Positions 44,460 to 53,700 of a DNA stretch of 64,000 bases are shown here, one piece after another (the first letter of the stretch is position 1; each line of letters starts with the position of its first letter). The translations under genes and the position numbers were made by a program. Under the pieces are notes generated by a model. The model saw nothing but the letters and a program-made list of their open reading frames with translations, was not told where the DNA came from and made no database searches. The stretch spans positions 1 to 64,000 of the forward strand of contig JALEJP010000083.1 of NCBI GenBank assembly GCA_022769625.1, given 5' to 3'. This DNA comes from Lachnospiraceae bacterium. Lineage in GTDB: Bacteria; Bacillota; Clostridia; Lachnospirales; Lachnospiraceae.

Positions 44460-46202
44460 TTATAACCCGCTGTCATTTTGTGTTTCTTCTTCTTCGATTC
44501 CAAGATAGGGCAGAATGTTTTCAAAAATATCACGCATGACTGGCGCACATATCGTTCCCCCGTAATAAACCCCCTGAGGATGATTGATGATGCAAAGCCC
44601 GAGTACCTGTGGATCTTCTGCCGGAGCAAATCCAAGGAAGGAAGATATATACTGATTTGCACTTCTTGGCAGGGTCTCAGAAGTGGCTGTCTTTCCTCCG
44701 ATGTGATACCCTTCAATATATGCTTTCTTCCCTCCTCCTTCCGATACTACCTTTTCCAGAATCATCCGCATTGTTTCCGATACTTCTGCGGAGACAATCT
44801 GTCTTCCTTCCCCATACGAAAACGTGCCAAGAAGCGTCCCGTCATCCTCCCGTATCTCCACGCCGAAATGCGGTGTAACCCTGTGGCCGCCATTGATCAG
44901 GGAACTGACCGTGGCCGCAAGCTGAATGGGCGTAATCTGAAAAGACTGCCCAAAGGATACCGTTGCAAGCTCCACCTGCCCCATATTTTCCTTTTTATGC
45001 ATAATCGTGGCCGCCTCCCCTGGAAGATCGATTCCTGTCTTTTCCAGAAGTCCAAACTGTTCAAAATATTTATAAAAATTGTCCACACCAAGGCGAAGCC
45101 CCACCTCAATAAACACCGGATTACAGGAATTCATAACTCCCTGTACGAATGTTTCTGTTCCATGTCCTGTGGTTTTATGGCAGCGTATCCTTCTGTCGTC
45201 CACAATTTTAAATCCCGGACACTGAAAGGTGTCCGCTGTGGTCACAACACCTTCTTCCAGCGCGGCTGAGGCTGTGATAATCTTAAAGGTTGAACCTGGT
45301 TCATACGTATCATTGATACAGCCATTGCGCCACATCTGATTTCTGGCATCCAAAATCTCCTGTTCCATCATCCCGTCTGTACTCCCTGAGATGGTAAAAG
45401 GATCATTTAGATCAAACTCGGGAACATTTACCATGGCAAGAATCTCGCCCGTCTTTGGACGCATCAGAATCACAGAAACACTGTCCGCCTGTTTTTGTTC
45501 CAGTGCCCGGTACGCTGCCTGCTCTGCATACTCCTGCAGATTTACATCGATACTGAGCACCAGATTTTTACCAGGAATAGGCTCTTTTCTACCTTCTCCC
45601 TCATCCGGCAGTTCCACCCCTCTTGCATCTGTCATCGTCAGGATCTGACCGTCCGTCCCCTTTAAGATTTCCTCATACTGAACCTCAAGTCCTACAATTC
45701 CCTGGTTATCACTTCCGGTAAATCCCAGCACTTTGGATGCCAGACTCCCATAAGGATAATACCGTTTATAATCCTCATCCACTTTCACCCCAGCAAGATC
45801 ATATTCCCGTATCCTGTCTCCCGTTTCTTTGTCCACATTTGTTTTAATTCGTTCAATGGAACTGTTTTTTTCCACACTCTTCCTGATTTTTTCCTCTGAT
45901 ATTCCAAGCTCTGCGGCGAGAACTTCAATTACCCGCTCCGGCTCTTCGATCTGACTGTGTATCACAGATATCGTACACACCGTCCGGTTATCTGCCAGTA
46001 CCTTCCCATTACAGTCCAGAATCTTTCCTCTGGCAGCCTTGATATCGCGTTCCCTTTCATGAAGACTTTGTGCTTTCTGGCTGTAATACTCCGATTTTTC
46101 CAGCATCAGATACCCAAGCCGCCCGATCAGCCCTGTCATCGCAAGGGCACAGACTGCAAATACCACTACGATTTTCTTTCGATGAAATGTTTTTATATTC
46201 AA
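44460..46202 (-). CDS. Class B penicillin-binding transpeptidase, SpoVD/FtsI-like
   Basis: 580 aa. A short cytoplasmic tail and membrane helix (about 11-32), a dimerisation domain, then the transpeptidase domain with active Ser in EPGSTFK (near 300) and SCN (near 355). The third motif reads GGKTATSE: KTA where most penicillin-binding proteins have KTG. No PASTA domain. The start appears to be TTG at 46202, and the sequence just upstream is part of a stable hairpin. Septal or cortex peptidoglycan cross-linking. Confidence 0.9.
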   Translation of the reverse strand: MNIKTFHRKKIVVVFAVCALAMTGLIGRLGYLMLEKSEYYSQKAQSLHERERDIKAARGKILDCNGKVLADNRTVCTISVIHSQIEEPERVIEVLAAELGISEEKIRKSVEKNSSIERIKTNVDKETGDRIREYDLAGVKVDEDYKRYYPYGSLASKVLGFTGSDNQGIVGLEVQYEEILKGTDGQILTMTDARGVELPDEGEGRKEPIPGKNLVLSIDVNLQEYAEQAAYRALEQKQADSVSVILMRPKTGEILAMVNVPEFDLNDPFTISGSTDGMMEQEILDARNQMWRNGCINDTYEPGSTFKIITASAALEEGVVTTADTFQCPGFKIVDDRRIRCHKTTGHGTETFVQGVMNSCNPVFIEVGLRLGVDNFYKYFEQFGLLEKTGIDLPGEAATIMHKKENMGQVELATVSFGQSFQITPIQLAATVSSLINGGHRVTPHFGVEIREDDGTLLGTFSYGEGRQIVSAEVSETMRMILEKVVSEGGGKKAYIEGYHIGGKTATSETLPRSANQYISSFLGFAPAEDPQVLGLCIINHPQGVYYGGTICAPVMRDIFENILPYLGIEEEETQNDSGL

Positions 46203-46206
46203 TAAG

Positions 46207-46253
46207 AAAACCCCACAGAAGCTTTCTATTATTATATAAATGCTTCTGTGAGG
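46207..46253 (-). terminator. Terminator-like hairpin between the two transpeptidase genes
   Basis: Minus strand CCTCACAGAAGC (46253-46242) pairs with GCTTCTGTGGGG (46222-46211), 12 bp with one G-U, across a 19-base AT-rich loop, followed by TTTTCTT. The 3' arm ends in the only G-rich tract ahead of the downstream start, so it could act as attenuator or hide the ribosome site. Confidence 0.65.
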
Positions 46254-46263
46254 TTATCACTGT

Positions 46264-48651
46264 TTACCACTGACTTTCGTCATAGCCTTCAATCCCAAGC
46301 TGTTCATTGGTGACACTGTTCTGCCCGGTTCCCACGGTATTCTCTCCGTTGTCTTCCGGCGGTGCCGGAACATTCGGATTCGACACTCCTCCCTGTTCGT
46401 TTACCGGATTGCCATAGGCATCCGTTTCAACGGTGCTGATGGGATTGCCATAGATATCTGTCTCTGATGTACTACTGATGGGATTGCCATAAATATCTGT
46501 TTCCGCGGTACTGTCAATCGGATTGCCATAAATATCTGTTTCCGCAGTGCTGTCAGTCGGATTGCCGTAACTGTCCGTTTCCGTGGTGCCTCCGATGGGA
46601 TTGCCATAGGCATCCGTCTCCAACGTTCCGTTTTCAACCGCTTCACTCTGAACCTGCTCTTTCTCTTTCTTCAGGACTGCATTTCTGCCTCCCTGCACAT
46701 CATCCCAGGTGAGTTCCAGCTCCATCAGCAATTCATCCGTAATCTCCTCTGTCATGTTGATGTTCAGATAAGGCAGGATTTCCATCATAATCTTCCGTGA
46801 GATCACCATGGAATATCCACCGGTGGACTGATCTGCTACATTCGGCTCATCGATGACCACATATACAACAACCTGCGGATCGTCCGCCGGTGCACATCCA
46901 ATGAAAGAAACCAGATATTTTCCTTCCCAGCGCTGCCCGGTTTCCGGATTGATTTTTTCCGCCGTACCTGTTTTTCCTGCAACACGGTATCCCGGAACTC
47001 TTGCTTTTTTACCGGTTCCTTCGCTGACACCTTTCTCCAGTGCTTCCAGAACGATCTGTGAAGTCTTTTCCGAAATGGGCTGCCGCAGCAAAACGGAATC
47101 CATATTTTTCACAACGCCCCCATTGCTGTCCAATATCTGCTTTACCACATGGGGCTTATAATAATATCCGCCGTTTACCACAGTACAGAACGCCGCCAGC
47201 TCCTGGATCATCGTACACGTAAATGTCTGTCCAAAGGTATTGGTAGCTAACTCTACTTCATGCATACTGTCTCTGTCATAAAGCACACCTGAGCTTTCAT
47301 TTGGAAGATCGATCCCTGTGGGACTTCCAAAATTAAACAGCTTCTGATATTTCAGGAACGTGGTGATTCCCATCTTCATACCGATCTGCATTAAACCGTC
47401 GTTACAGGAATTTTTCAGTACATCACTGAGCGTCTCCTGTCCGTGTCCGTTTACATTGTCACACTTGATCAGGGTATCCGTCACAAACTCACCGCCGTCA
47501 CAGACAAAGTTATCCTTTTCTGTCACTGCACCGGTCTCCAGTGCCGCTGAGATGGTAACCGGCTTAAAGGTGGATCCCGGCTCAAAGCTTTCCGAAATAC
47601 AGTAATTATACCATTTTTCGTTCAGCGCTTCCGAGTGTTCCTCCTCTGTCATATCCCTAAGCTCCGCTTCCGTATAAGAATCACTTAAATCCGTAGGATC
47701 TGTCAGATCAAAGCCATGATTCGAAGCCATTGCGTAAATCTCCCCATTCTGGGGATTTGCCACAATCACTCCGACATTTTTGGCTCCCTTTCCGTTCGCA
47801 TCTGCATTGCCCTGACTGTACTGGGCATCGAACTCTGCAATGTATTTTTCCACCACCTGCTGAATGTTCATATCAATAGTAGTGACAATGGTATTCCCGT
47901 TTTTCGGCTCCACGATCGTGCGCTGAAGATCCGAATTCTCATCCAGATAACCAAAGGATCTTCCATCTGTCCCGCTTAACACATCCGTATAATAGGATTC
48001 CAGTCCGCAGATACCGTCTCCCAGATCATTGGCAAATCCGATCACATTGCTTGCCAGGGTTTTCAGGGGATATTTTCGGATATATACATCCTCAAACCAG
48101 ACACCCTTGACACACTGCCGCCTTTCCAGATCTTTTTTTGTATATTCCTCATCCTCATTGATCTCGGTATATTCTTCAAAAGCTTTCTTCTGTTCCAGCG
48201 TCACTCTTTTTTTCAGTACCTGATACTGACTGTCCTTCGTCTCATCCTGTGTGATCAGGCTGCGAAGCTTTGTTTCCTCTATCCCCATTGTTTTTACCAG
48301 GGCATCCACCGTAGGCTCCACATAATCCAGATCGATCTCAGATCCACTGTTCACAACCTTACAGTCAAGAATCAGATTGTATACCTTTTCACTTTTCGCA
48401 AGGACATTTCCGTTTCGATCCTGTATCTCCCCCCGCTTGTAGGGGATGGTCTTACTGTCATACTGCTTCTGGGACAAAACCTGTTTTGCATAACTGTCAC
48501 CGTTTTTTGCCGTAATGTAAACGATCCTCAGATTCAATACCAGTAACACAAACAAAACTAATGCAAAAATCCCCATCAGTTTTTTTTGCATTAGTTTTGA
48601 AAAATATCGTTTTTTCCTTTTTCGTTTTCGCTTTTCTGCCAATTTTACCAC
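46264..48651 (-). CDS. Class B penicillin-binding transpeptidase with C-terminal repeat tail
   Basis: 795 aa. A Lys/Arg-rich cytoplasmic tail (1-25), membrane helix (about 27-47), dimerisation domain, and transpeptidase domain with EPGSTFK (active Ser), SCN and the normal KTGTAE. After the domain (about 645) comes a low-complexity tail with six copies of ETDxYGNP. GTG at 48651 is taken as start; a TTG at 48642 is better spaced from AGGTGG and is an alternative. No PASTA domains. Probably the vegetative septal enzyme (PBP2B/FtsI role). Confidence 0.92.
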   Translation of the reverse strand: MVKLAEKRKRKRKKRYFSKLMQKKLMGIFALVLFVLLVLNLRIVYITAKNGDSYAKQVLSQKQYDSKTIPYKRGEIQDRNGNVLAKSEKVYNLILDCKVVNSGSEIDLDYVEPTVDALVKTMGIEETKLRSLITQDETKDSQYQVLKKRVTLEQKKAFEEYTEINEDEEYTKKDLERRQCVKGVWFEDVYIRKYPLKTLASNVIGFANDLGDGICGLESYYTDVLSGTDGRSFGYLDENSDLQRTIVEPKNGNTIVTTIDMNIQQVVEKYIAEFDAQYSQGNADANGKGAKNVGVIVANPQNGEIYAMASNHGFDLTDPTDLSDSYTEAELRDMTEEEHSEALNEKWYNYCISESFEPGSTFKPVTISAALETGAVTEKDNFVCDGGEFVTDTLIKCDNVNGHGQETLSDVLKNSCNDGLMQIGMKMGITTFLKYQKLFNFGSPTGIDLPNESSGVLYDRDSMHEVELATNTFGQTFTCTMIQELAAFCTVVNGGYYYKPHVVKQILDSNGGVVKNMDSVLLRQPISEKTSQIVLEALEKGVSEGTGKKARVPGYRVAGKTGTAEKINPETGQRWEGKYLVSFIGCAPADDPQVVVYVVIDEPNVADQSTGGYSMVISRKIMMEILPYLNINMTEEITDELLMELELTWDDVQGGRNAVLKKEKEQVQSEAVENGTLETDAYGNPIGGTTETDSYGNPTDSTAETDIYGNPIDSTAETDIYGNPISSTSETDIYGNPISTVETDAYGNPVNEQGGVSNPNVPAPPEDNGENTVGTGQNSVTNEQLGIEGYDESQW
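46391..46623. repeat. In-frame tandem repeat, 39-bp units, in the transpeptidase tail
   Basis: Six units (five of about 39 bp, one 36) encode ETDAYGNPIGGT, ETDSYGNPTDST, ETDIYGNPIDST, ETDIYGNPISST, ETDIYGNPIST and ETDAYGNPVNEQ. The DNA of the middle units is nearly identical, so copy number may vary between strains. Confidence 0.9.
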
Positions 48652-48678
48652 CTATCTGACAAATTTGTCTCTCTTTGC

Positions 48679-49188
48679 TTACTCGGTGGGAACATCTGAA
48701 TACTGGCGTACATAATCATTGTTCTGACTGTCATACGTTTTCACCTGTTCCTCGCCTGCATACACCATCCCGAGCTTGTTAATGGCAGTATCACGAATCT
48801 GATCCATGTCAACGGATGCCAGCGCATTCTCATATTCCGTATCATTTTCCAGCTTCAGATCTGCCAGCTGACTTTCCATGGATGCCACCTGATTGCGATA
48901 GGTTGTATTCTGTGCCTGCAGCTTCAGGTAATTCACACACACAAACAGGGTTGCAAGACTCGCTGCTGTGAGAAATGCCACATATCCCAGATTCATCTGC
49001 AGCGCGCGTGCTCTGTTTCTGCGTGTCCTGGTGCTCGTAACCTGTTTGTTTTCCGGCTCTGCCGGTCTCTGTCTGACCGTTCTGTCAGGCACAGGACGAG
49101 TCTGCGGTTTTCTGACGGTGTTGCCGTCAATATAGCCATACTGGCTTGTCCTTCTGTTTTTCCTGCTGTAATTATTTCTGTCTGCCAT
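48679..49188 (-). CDS. ftsL: FtsL-like divisome protein
   Basis: 169 aa. A long basic, disordered N-terminal region (1-65), one membrane helix (about 66-87), then a heptad-rich extracellular coil (QNTTYRNQVASMESQLADLKLEND) and short tail. Sequence is not strongly conserved in this family; the assignment rests on topology and position between rsmH and the penicillin-binding protein genes. Would form the FtsL-DivIC-DivIB complex. Confidence 0.82.
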   Translation of the reverse strand: MADRNNYSRKNRRTSQYGYIDGNTVRKPQTRPVPDRTVRQRPAEPENKQVTSTRTRRNRARALQMNLGYVAFLTAASLATLFVCVNYLKLQAQNTTYRNQVASMESQLADLKLENDTEYENALASVDMDQIRDTAINKLGMVYAGEEQVKTYDSQNNDYVRQYSDVPTE

Positions 49189-49205
49189 ACTGACCCCTCC
49201 TGTCT

Positions 49206-50147
49206 TTATTGTATTTTACGCTCGAAAACACGGAGCTTCGAACTTTTTGCTCTCTTATTATACTCTAATTCTTCCCCGTCCGGTACAATTGGTTTACGGG
49301 TAATCACTATTCCTTTTGATTTTCTTCCACATACGCATACCGGAAATTCTTTTGGACAGATGCACGGATTCTCATTTTTACGAAAATTATTTTTCACGAT
49401 CCTGTCTTCCAGGGAATGGAATGTAATCACACAGATTCTTCCTTCCTCATTCAGAAGATCAATCATGCTGTCCAGAGAATCCCTCAGCACCTCCAGTTCA
49501 CGATTCAGCTCAATGCGTATCGCCTGAAATGTCTTTTTGGCCGGGTGTCCGCCTACTGCTCGGACTTTCATAGGTATGGCTGCTTTTATTATTTGAATTA
49601 ACTCCCCAGTTGTTTCAATTTCTTTCTGCTGCCTTGCATTTACAATATGCTTCGCAATATTCTTTGCAAACTTTTCTTCACCGTAATCACGAATGATGCG
49701 ATACAGTTCCATTTCACTGTATCCGTTTACAATATCCTTTGCCGTCATAACCTGACGCTGATCCATCCTCATGTCAAGTGGAGCGTCTTCACGGTACGTA
49801 AAGCCCCGTTCTGCCGTATCCAATTGGTAGGAGGATACCCCGAGATCCAAAATGATTCCATCCACTGATGTGATGCCTATGTTGTCAAGCTCTTTCACCA
49901 TATTGCAGTAATTGCTGCGAATAATGGTAACTTTATCTCCAAACTCCCCTAAGCGCTCTTTCGCCGCTTCAATTGCCGCTGCGTCCTGATCGATTCCGAT
50001 CAGCCTTCCTTTCTCAGAAAGATGTCTGCATATTTCATAAGAATGTCCGCCGCCGCCAAGCGTGCCGTCCACGTAAATACCATCCGGCTTTATCTGCAGA
50101 GCCTCAATACTCTCCTTCAACAGTACAGATTTGTGTTTAAATTCCAT
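49206..50147 (-). CDS. rsmH: 16S rRNA (cytosine(1402)-N(4))-methyltransferase
   Basis: 313 aa. Methylates N4 of C1402 in the ribosomal decoding centre. [15 protein letters not shown] near 25-39 is the SAM loop, [15 protein letters not shown] the catalytic region, and [14 protein letters not shown] a family block. Cys residues in [21 protein letters not shown] near the end are typical of the Firmicute members. 15 bases downstream of mraZ. Confidence 0.96.
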   Translation of the reverse strand: MEFKHKSVLLKESIEALQIKPDGIYVDGTLGGGGHSYEICRHLSEKGRLIGIDQDAAAIEAAKERLGEFGDKVTIIRSNYCNMVKELDNIGITSVDGIILDLGVSSYQLDTAERGFTYREDAPLDMRMDQRQVMTAKDIVNGYSEMELYRIIRDYGEEKFAKNIAKHIVNARQQKEIETTGELIQIIKAAIPMKVRAVGGHPAKKTFQAIRIELNRELEVLRDSLDSMIDLLNEEGRICVITFHSLEDRIVKNNFRKNENPCICPKEFPVCVCGRKSKGIVITRKPIVPDGEELEYNKRAKSSKLRVFERKIQ

Positions 50148-50162
50148 ATCGTCCTCCCCAGG

Positions 50163-50594
50163 CTATATGCACAATCCCAAATCTGACATCTGCTCCGCGA
50201 TATCATCCATGTCATCACAGGAATTGTTCTCCATCCATTTTTCTTTACTCCAGATTTCGATCCTGTTCAGCATGCCGGTCAGTACCACGTCCTTTTCAAG
50301 ACCTGCAAATTCTCTCAACGTTGCCGGTAAGAGAACTCTCCCCTGCTTGTCCAATTCACATGGTGTGGCTCCTGCCACAAAAAAACGCGAGAACTGTCGT
50401 GCGCTTTTATTTGTAAGTGGTAACGCTTTTAATTTTTCCTCGAAAGTCTGCCATTCATTGTTGGGAAACACAAATAGACATCCATCCAATCCCCTCGTAA
50501 CTACAAATTCTTCACCGAGTTCCTCTCTGAATCTGGAAGGGATGATCAGTCTGCCTTTGGTATCAACCGTATGATTGTATTCACCCATAAACAT
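50163..50594 (-). CDS. mraZ: Transcriptional regulator MraZ
   Basis: 143 aa from the ATG at 50594 (AAGGTG seven bases upstream), beginning [24 protein letters not shown]. Two AbrB-like half domains, each with the DKQGRV/DTKGRL motif (residues about 11-16 and 87-92). Forms ring oligomers that bind direct repeats in front of its own operon and repress the division cluster. Three such repeats stand just downstream of the predicted promoter. Confidence 0.95.
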   Translation of the reverse strand: MFMGEYNHTVDTKGRLIIPSRFREELGEEFVVTRGLDGCLFVFPNNEWQTFEEKLKALPLTNKSARQFSRFFVAGATPCELDKQGRVLLPATLREFAGLEKDVVLTGMLNRIEIWSKEKWMENNSCDDMDDIAEQMSDLGLCI

Positions 50595-50641
50595 ATGACG
50601 CACCTTCTTTCGTGCCACAGTGCTGGCATTTCACTCCATTT

Positions 50642-50671
50642 GGAACCACCATACACCACTTTTCACCACTT
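50642..50671 (-). promoter_or_regulatory. MraZ operator: three 10-bp direct repeats
   Basis: Minus strand AAGTGGTGAA (50671-50662), AAGTGGTGTA (50661-50652) and TGGTGGTTCC (50651-50642) are consecutive 10-base units with a GTGG core. Known MraZ boxes are G-rich repeats at 10-base period. They overlap the transcript start expected from the promoter at 50680-50708. A weaker unit (AAATGGAGTG) follows slightly out of register. Confidence 0.8.
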
Positions 50672-50679
50672 ATGTGTTA

Positions 50680-50708
50680 ATAATATCTCAAAGGAGATAA
50701 AAAGGCAA
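50680..50708 (-). promoter_or_regulatory. Promoter of the division cluster (mraZ)
   Basis: Minus strand TTGCCT (50703-50708), 17-base spacer, TATTAT (50680-50685), start near 50673, at the edge of the MraZ repeats. Confidence 0.65.
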
Positions 50709-50747
50709 GTATTTCTTTCGGTAATTTTAATTTTTCTGCCGAAGGGT

Positions 50748-50790
50748 AAAAAAATAGCCCCTCCTTTTTCAGGGGGAGCTATCTTTTTTT
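50748..50790. terminator. Bidirectional terminator after the CotH-domain gene
   Basis: ATAGCCCCTCC (50754-50764) pairs with GGGGGAGCTAT (50772-50782), allowing a mismatch, with a seven-base U-run on the minus strand and a T-run on the plus strand as well. It separates the giant gene from the mraZ promoter. Confidence 0.9.
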
Positions 50791-50799
50791 CCTTCACTT

Positions 50800-53700
50800 T
50801 TACTTTACTTTCACTGCTTTCGATGTTTTAGCAGGACTGTACGTTTTATTCTTTACGGTTACGATACGGTAATAGTACTTGCTGTTCTTTTTCAATCCCT
50901 TTTTATCTGTATAGGTCAGCTTTGTACCTTTCTTAATGACCGCGATCCGCCGGTAACCGCTGCTCTTTTTCGCAGAGCGGTATACCACGTAACCGGTGGC
51001 GCCTTTTACCTTTTTCCATTTAATCGTTACTGCCTTCTGTCCTTTGACAGCCGTCGCCGTCACTTTCTTCGTGCTCTTTGGAAGTGTCACACTCTTTGCC
51101 GCACCGGCCTCGCTTGTCCGGGTGGAATCCACCGCTCTGGCAAAATAGGAAACCTTTCCGCTCACCGGATTTTCATCATAGAAGATGCCTGTGGTGGTTT
51201 TTCCAAGAAGAACGGTCGATGTTCCTTTCTTCCGGTAAATCTGGCATGCAGCTGCGCCTTCCGGCATGGTGACCTTCACCTGTACTTTTACTGTTTTAGT
51301 ATTTGCCATACTCTTCACTGCTGTCACAGACGGTGCCGCAAGGGCCCAAACCGGATTCTGTTTCCATTTTGCAATGAGCACCAGATCCGCCTGAACCGGT
51401 GTATCAAACGTATAAACCGCATCCTTCAGATACCAGCCAAGGAAGGTATATCCGCTCTTTATCGGAGTTTCCGGACATGCTGCCTTTTCCCCTGCCTTTA
51501 CCTTCAGGGAAGTCCTGCTGCCGTCCACATCAAAGATTACTTCATAATACTCTTTGTCGATGACCGGCATATCCTTTTCTTTCCACCCGGCCGTCAGCGT
51601 CAGATTTTCTGTGATCGGCGTATCAAAATCAAACTTCGCCTCTCCAAGATACCAGCCGGTAAATTCAAAAGCAGGCTTCACCGGATCCTCAATCGGTGTT
51701 ACTTTTTCGCCCTCTTTTACTGTTACCGTCTTTGCGATGCCGTCATACGCAAAAGTCACCTGATAAGTAACCACAGTCACATCGGTCTTTTCCCACTTTG
51801 CAGTCAGAACCAGATTTTCGGTGACTGCACTGTCAAAATCATATCGGCTGCCGTTCAGATACCAGCCAAGGAAACGATATCCTTCCCGTTCCGGTTCTTC
51901 CGGCTCTGTTGCTTTTTCTCCTTCTTTCACAGAAAGATAGCTGACGATACCATTGTTGTCAAAGGTAACGGTATATCTTCTGACCGGAACCTCACTTTCT
52001 TCCAGTCCCCAGCTGCCGTCTGCAGAGCTCTTTGGCTCAGAGTTTTTCAGAATTTCTTCGGTTATCTTTGTATAGTTTAAAACCTCGAAATCCGCCGCAT
52101 TGTCATCGGTATCAATAAAACGGATTCTCCGGATGGATTTTTTCTTGGAAATAATCTCATCGCCCTCCGGATTCACCAGTGCATCGCCTTCTACCGGTTC
52201 TTCGTTTACTGCTACGCCATCTGCCAGTGCACCATCCTTCTGAAGCAGGACGCGATACTGTTTGTTGCTGATGACAAGCTCCCAGTCTGCATCTGCCTGA
52301 TCGATGGCATAAACCAGATCATTCTCTGAGGTCTCTTCCGCCGCACAGCGGATCAGCCAGGAGCCTCTTGCCGGAATCGTGCCGGACAGCTGAAGTGTCT
52401 GTTCCTCACCTTTGGAAGAATAAATTACATCATATCCAGCCAGATCCACCGGTTCTTCCGCAGGATTGTACAGCTCAATAAAGCTGTGGGAAATAGGCGT
52501 ACTGCCTTTCCCTCCTCCACCGTATACCTGGTTGATGATCAAATGTTCCCTCTGCGCCTCGATAAGACGTACTGCTTCTGTCTGCTCACTGACAAGGCTG
52601 CCTGTCTGAACCGTACTGGTCACTTTGACTGAAATCCTTTTTCCCACATATGCCTCATCCAGAGTCAGGAACAGCCCCGTCTCACCTGCAATCGCTTTGC
52701 CGTCTGCCATCCACTGGCAACTCAGTTCTCCTGTGTTATTCTCAATGAACGCATCATCCGCATAGAGATTTGCACCGACCACTGCATTTCCGCGAATCGT
52801 GATGATTCCTTTCAGATCATTGTCGGTAACCGGCGGATTGGGATCCTCACTTCCCCACACTCCGTCTGCAAGACTTCTGGGATAATACTCTGTCAATGCC
52901 AGAGGATCATCGCGGTAACTTACCGTTGTAAAATCTGCCTCATTGTCATTGGTATCCGCAAAATCCTTACGGCGGAGTGATTTCTGTTTGCTGGTCGTTT
53001 CCACCTTCAGTGCTGCTCCTTCCACCGGAGTCTCTCCCTGTGAAACACCATCCTCCACGTCATCGCCGCGATACAGAATCACACGGTACTGCTTATTATC
53101 GATGACCTGTGCCCATTCCTGATCCGCATTGCTTACCGTATACTTCAATGTCTCTGCATCCGCGTTCTGGGATGCACAGCGCACCAGATATGAGGCATGT
53201 GCCGGAACCGTTCCGGAGAGATCAAGTCTGCTCTCCTCCGTCATGCCGCTTCGGCTTGAAAAATATCCAACTGTACATCCATCCAGACTGATCGCAGCAT
53301 CCGTCGGGTTATAAAGCTCGATAAATCCATGGGATACCGGTACATCTGTGTTATCTCCGCCACCATAGATCTGATTGATAATGATGTGGTCATTTTTCAG
53401 CTCTTCTCTTTCACGGACTTTTTCCGTGGCTGCACTTACTATGCTTCCGCTTTCCACAGAACTTGTCACCACCACTGTGATAACCTTTCCGATTTCCTTT
53501 TCGGTAAGCTTATAGCTTTCTGTATTTGCTCCCTCTATTGTCTGGTCATCTGCCTTCCACTGCCAGGAAAGTATTCCCGTGTTATTGGTATCGCTCACCT
53601 GTGCCGTCAGAACAGAGCCTTCCACCGCATCGCCGTTTATAGTTACTGTTCCGCTCAGTGCATCGACCGCAAGCTCCTTTGTAAATGTGGCATAATTGGT

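Noticed and set aside
46391..46623. Short tandem repeats resembling a CRISPR array
   Set aside because: Units are in frame, contiguous without unique spacers, and encode the ETDxYGNP tail of a penicillin-binding protein.
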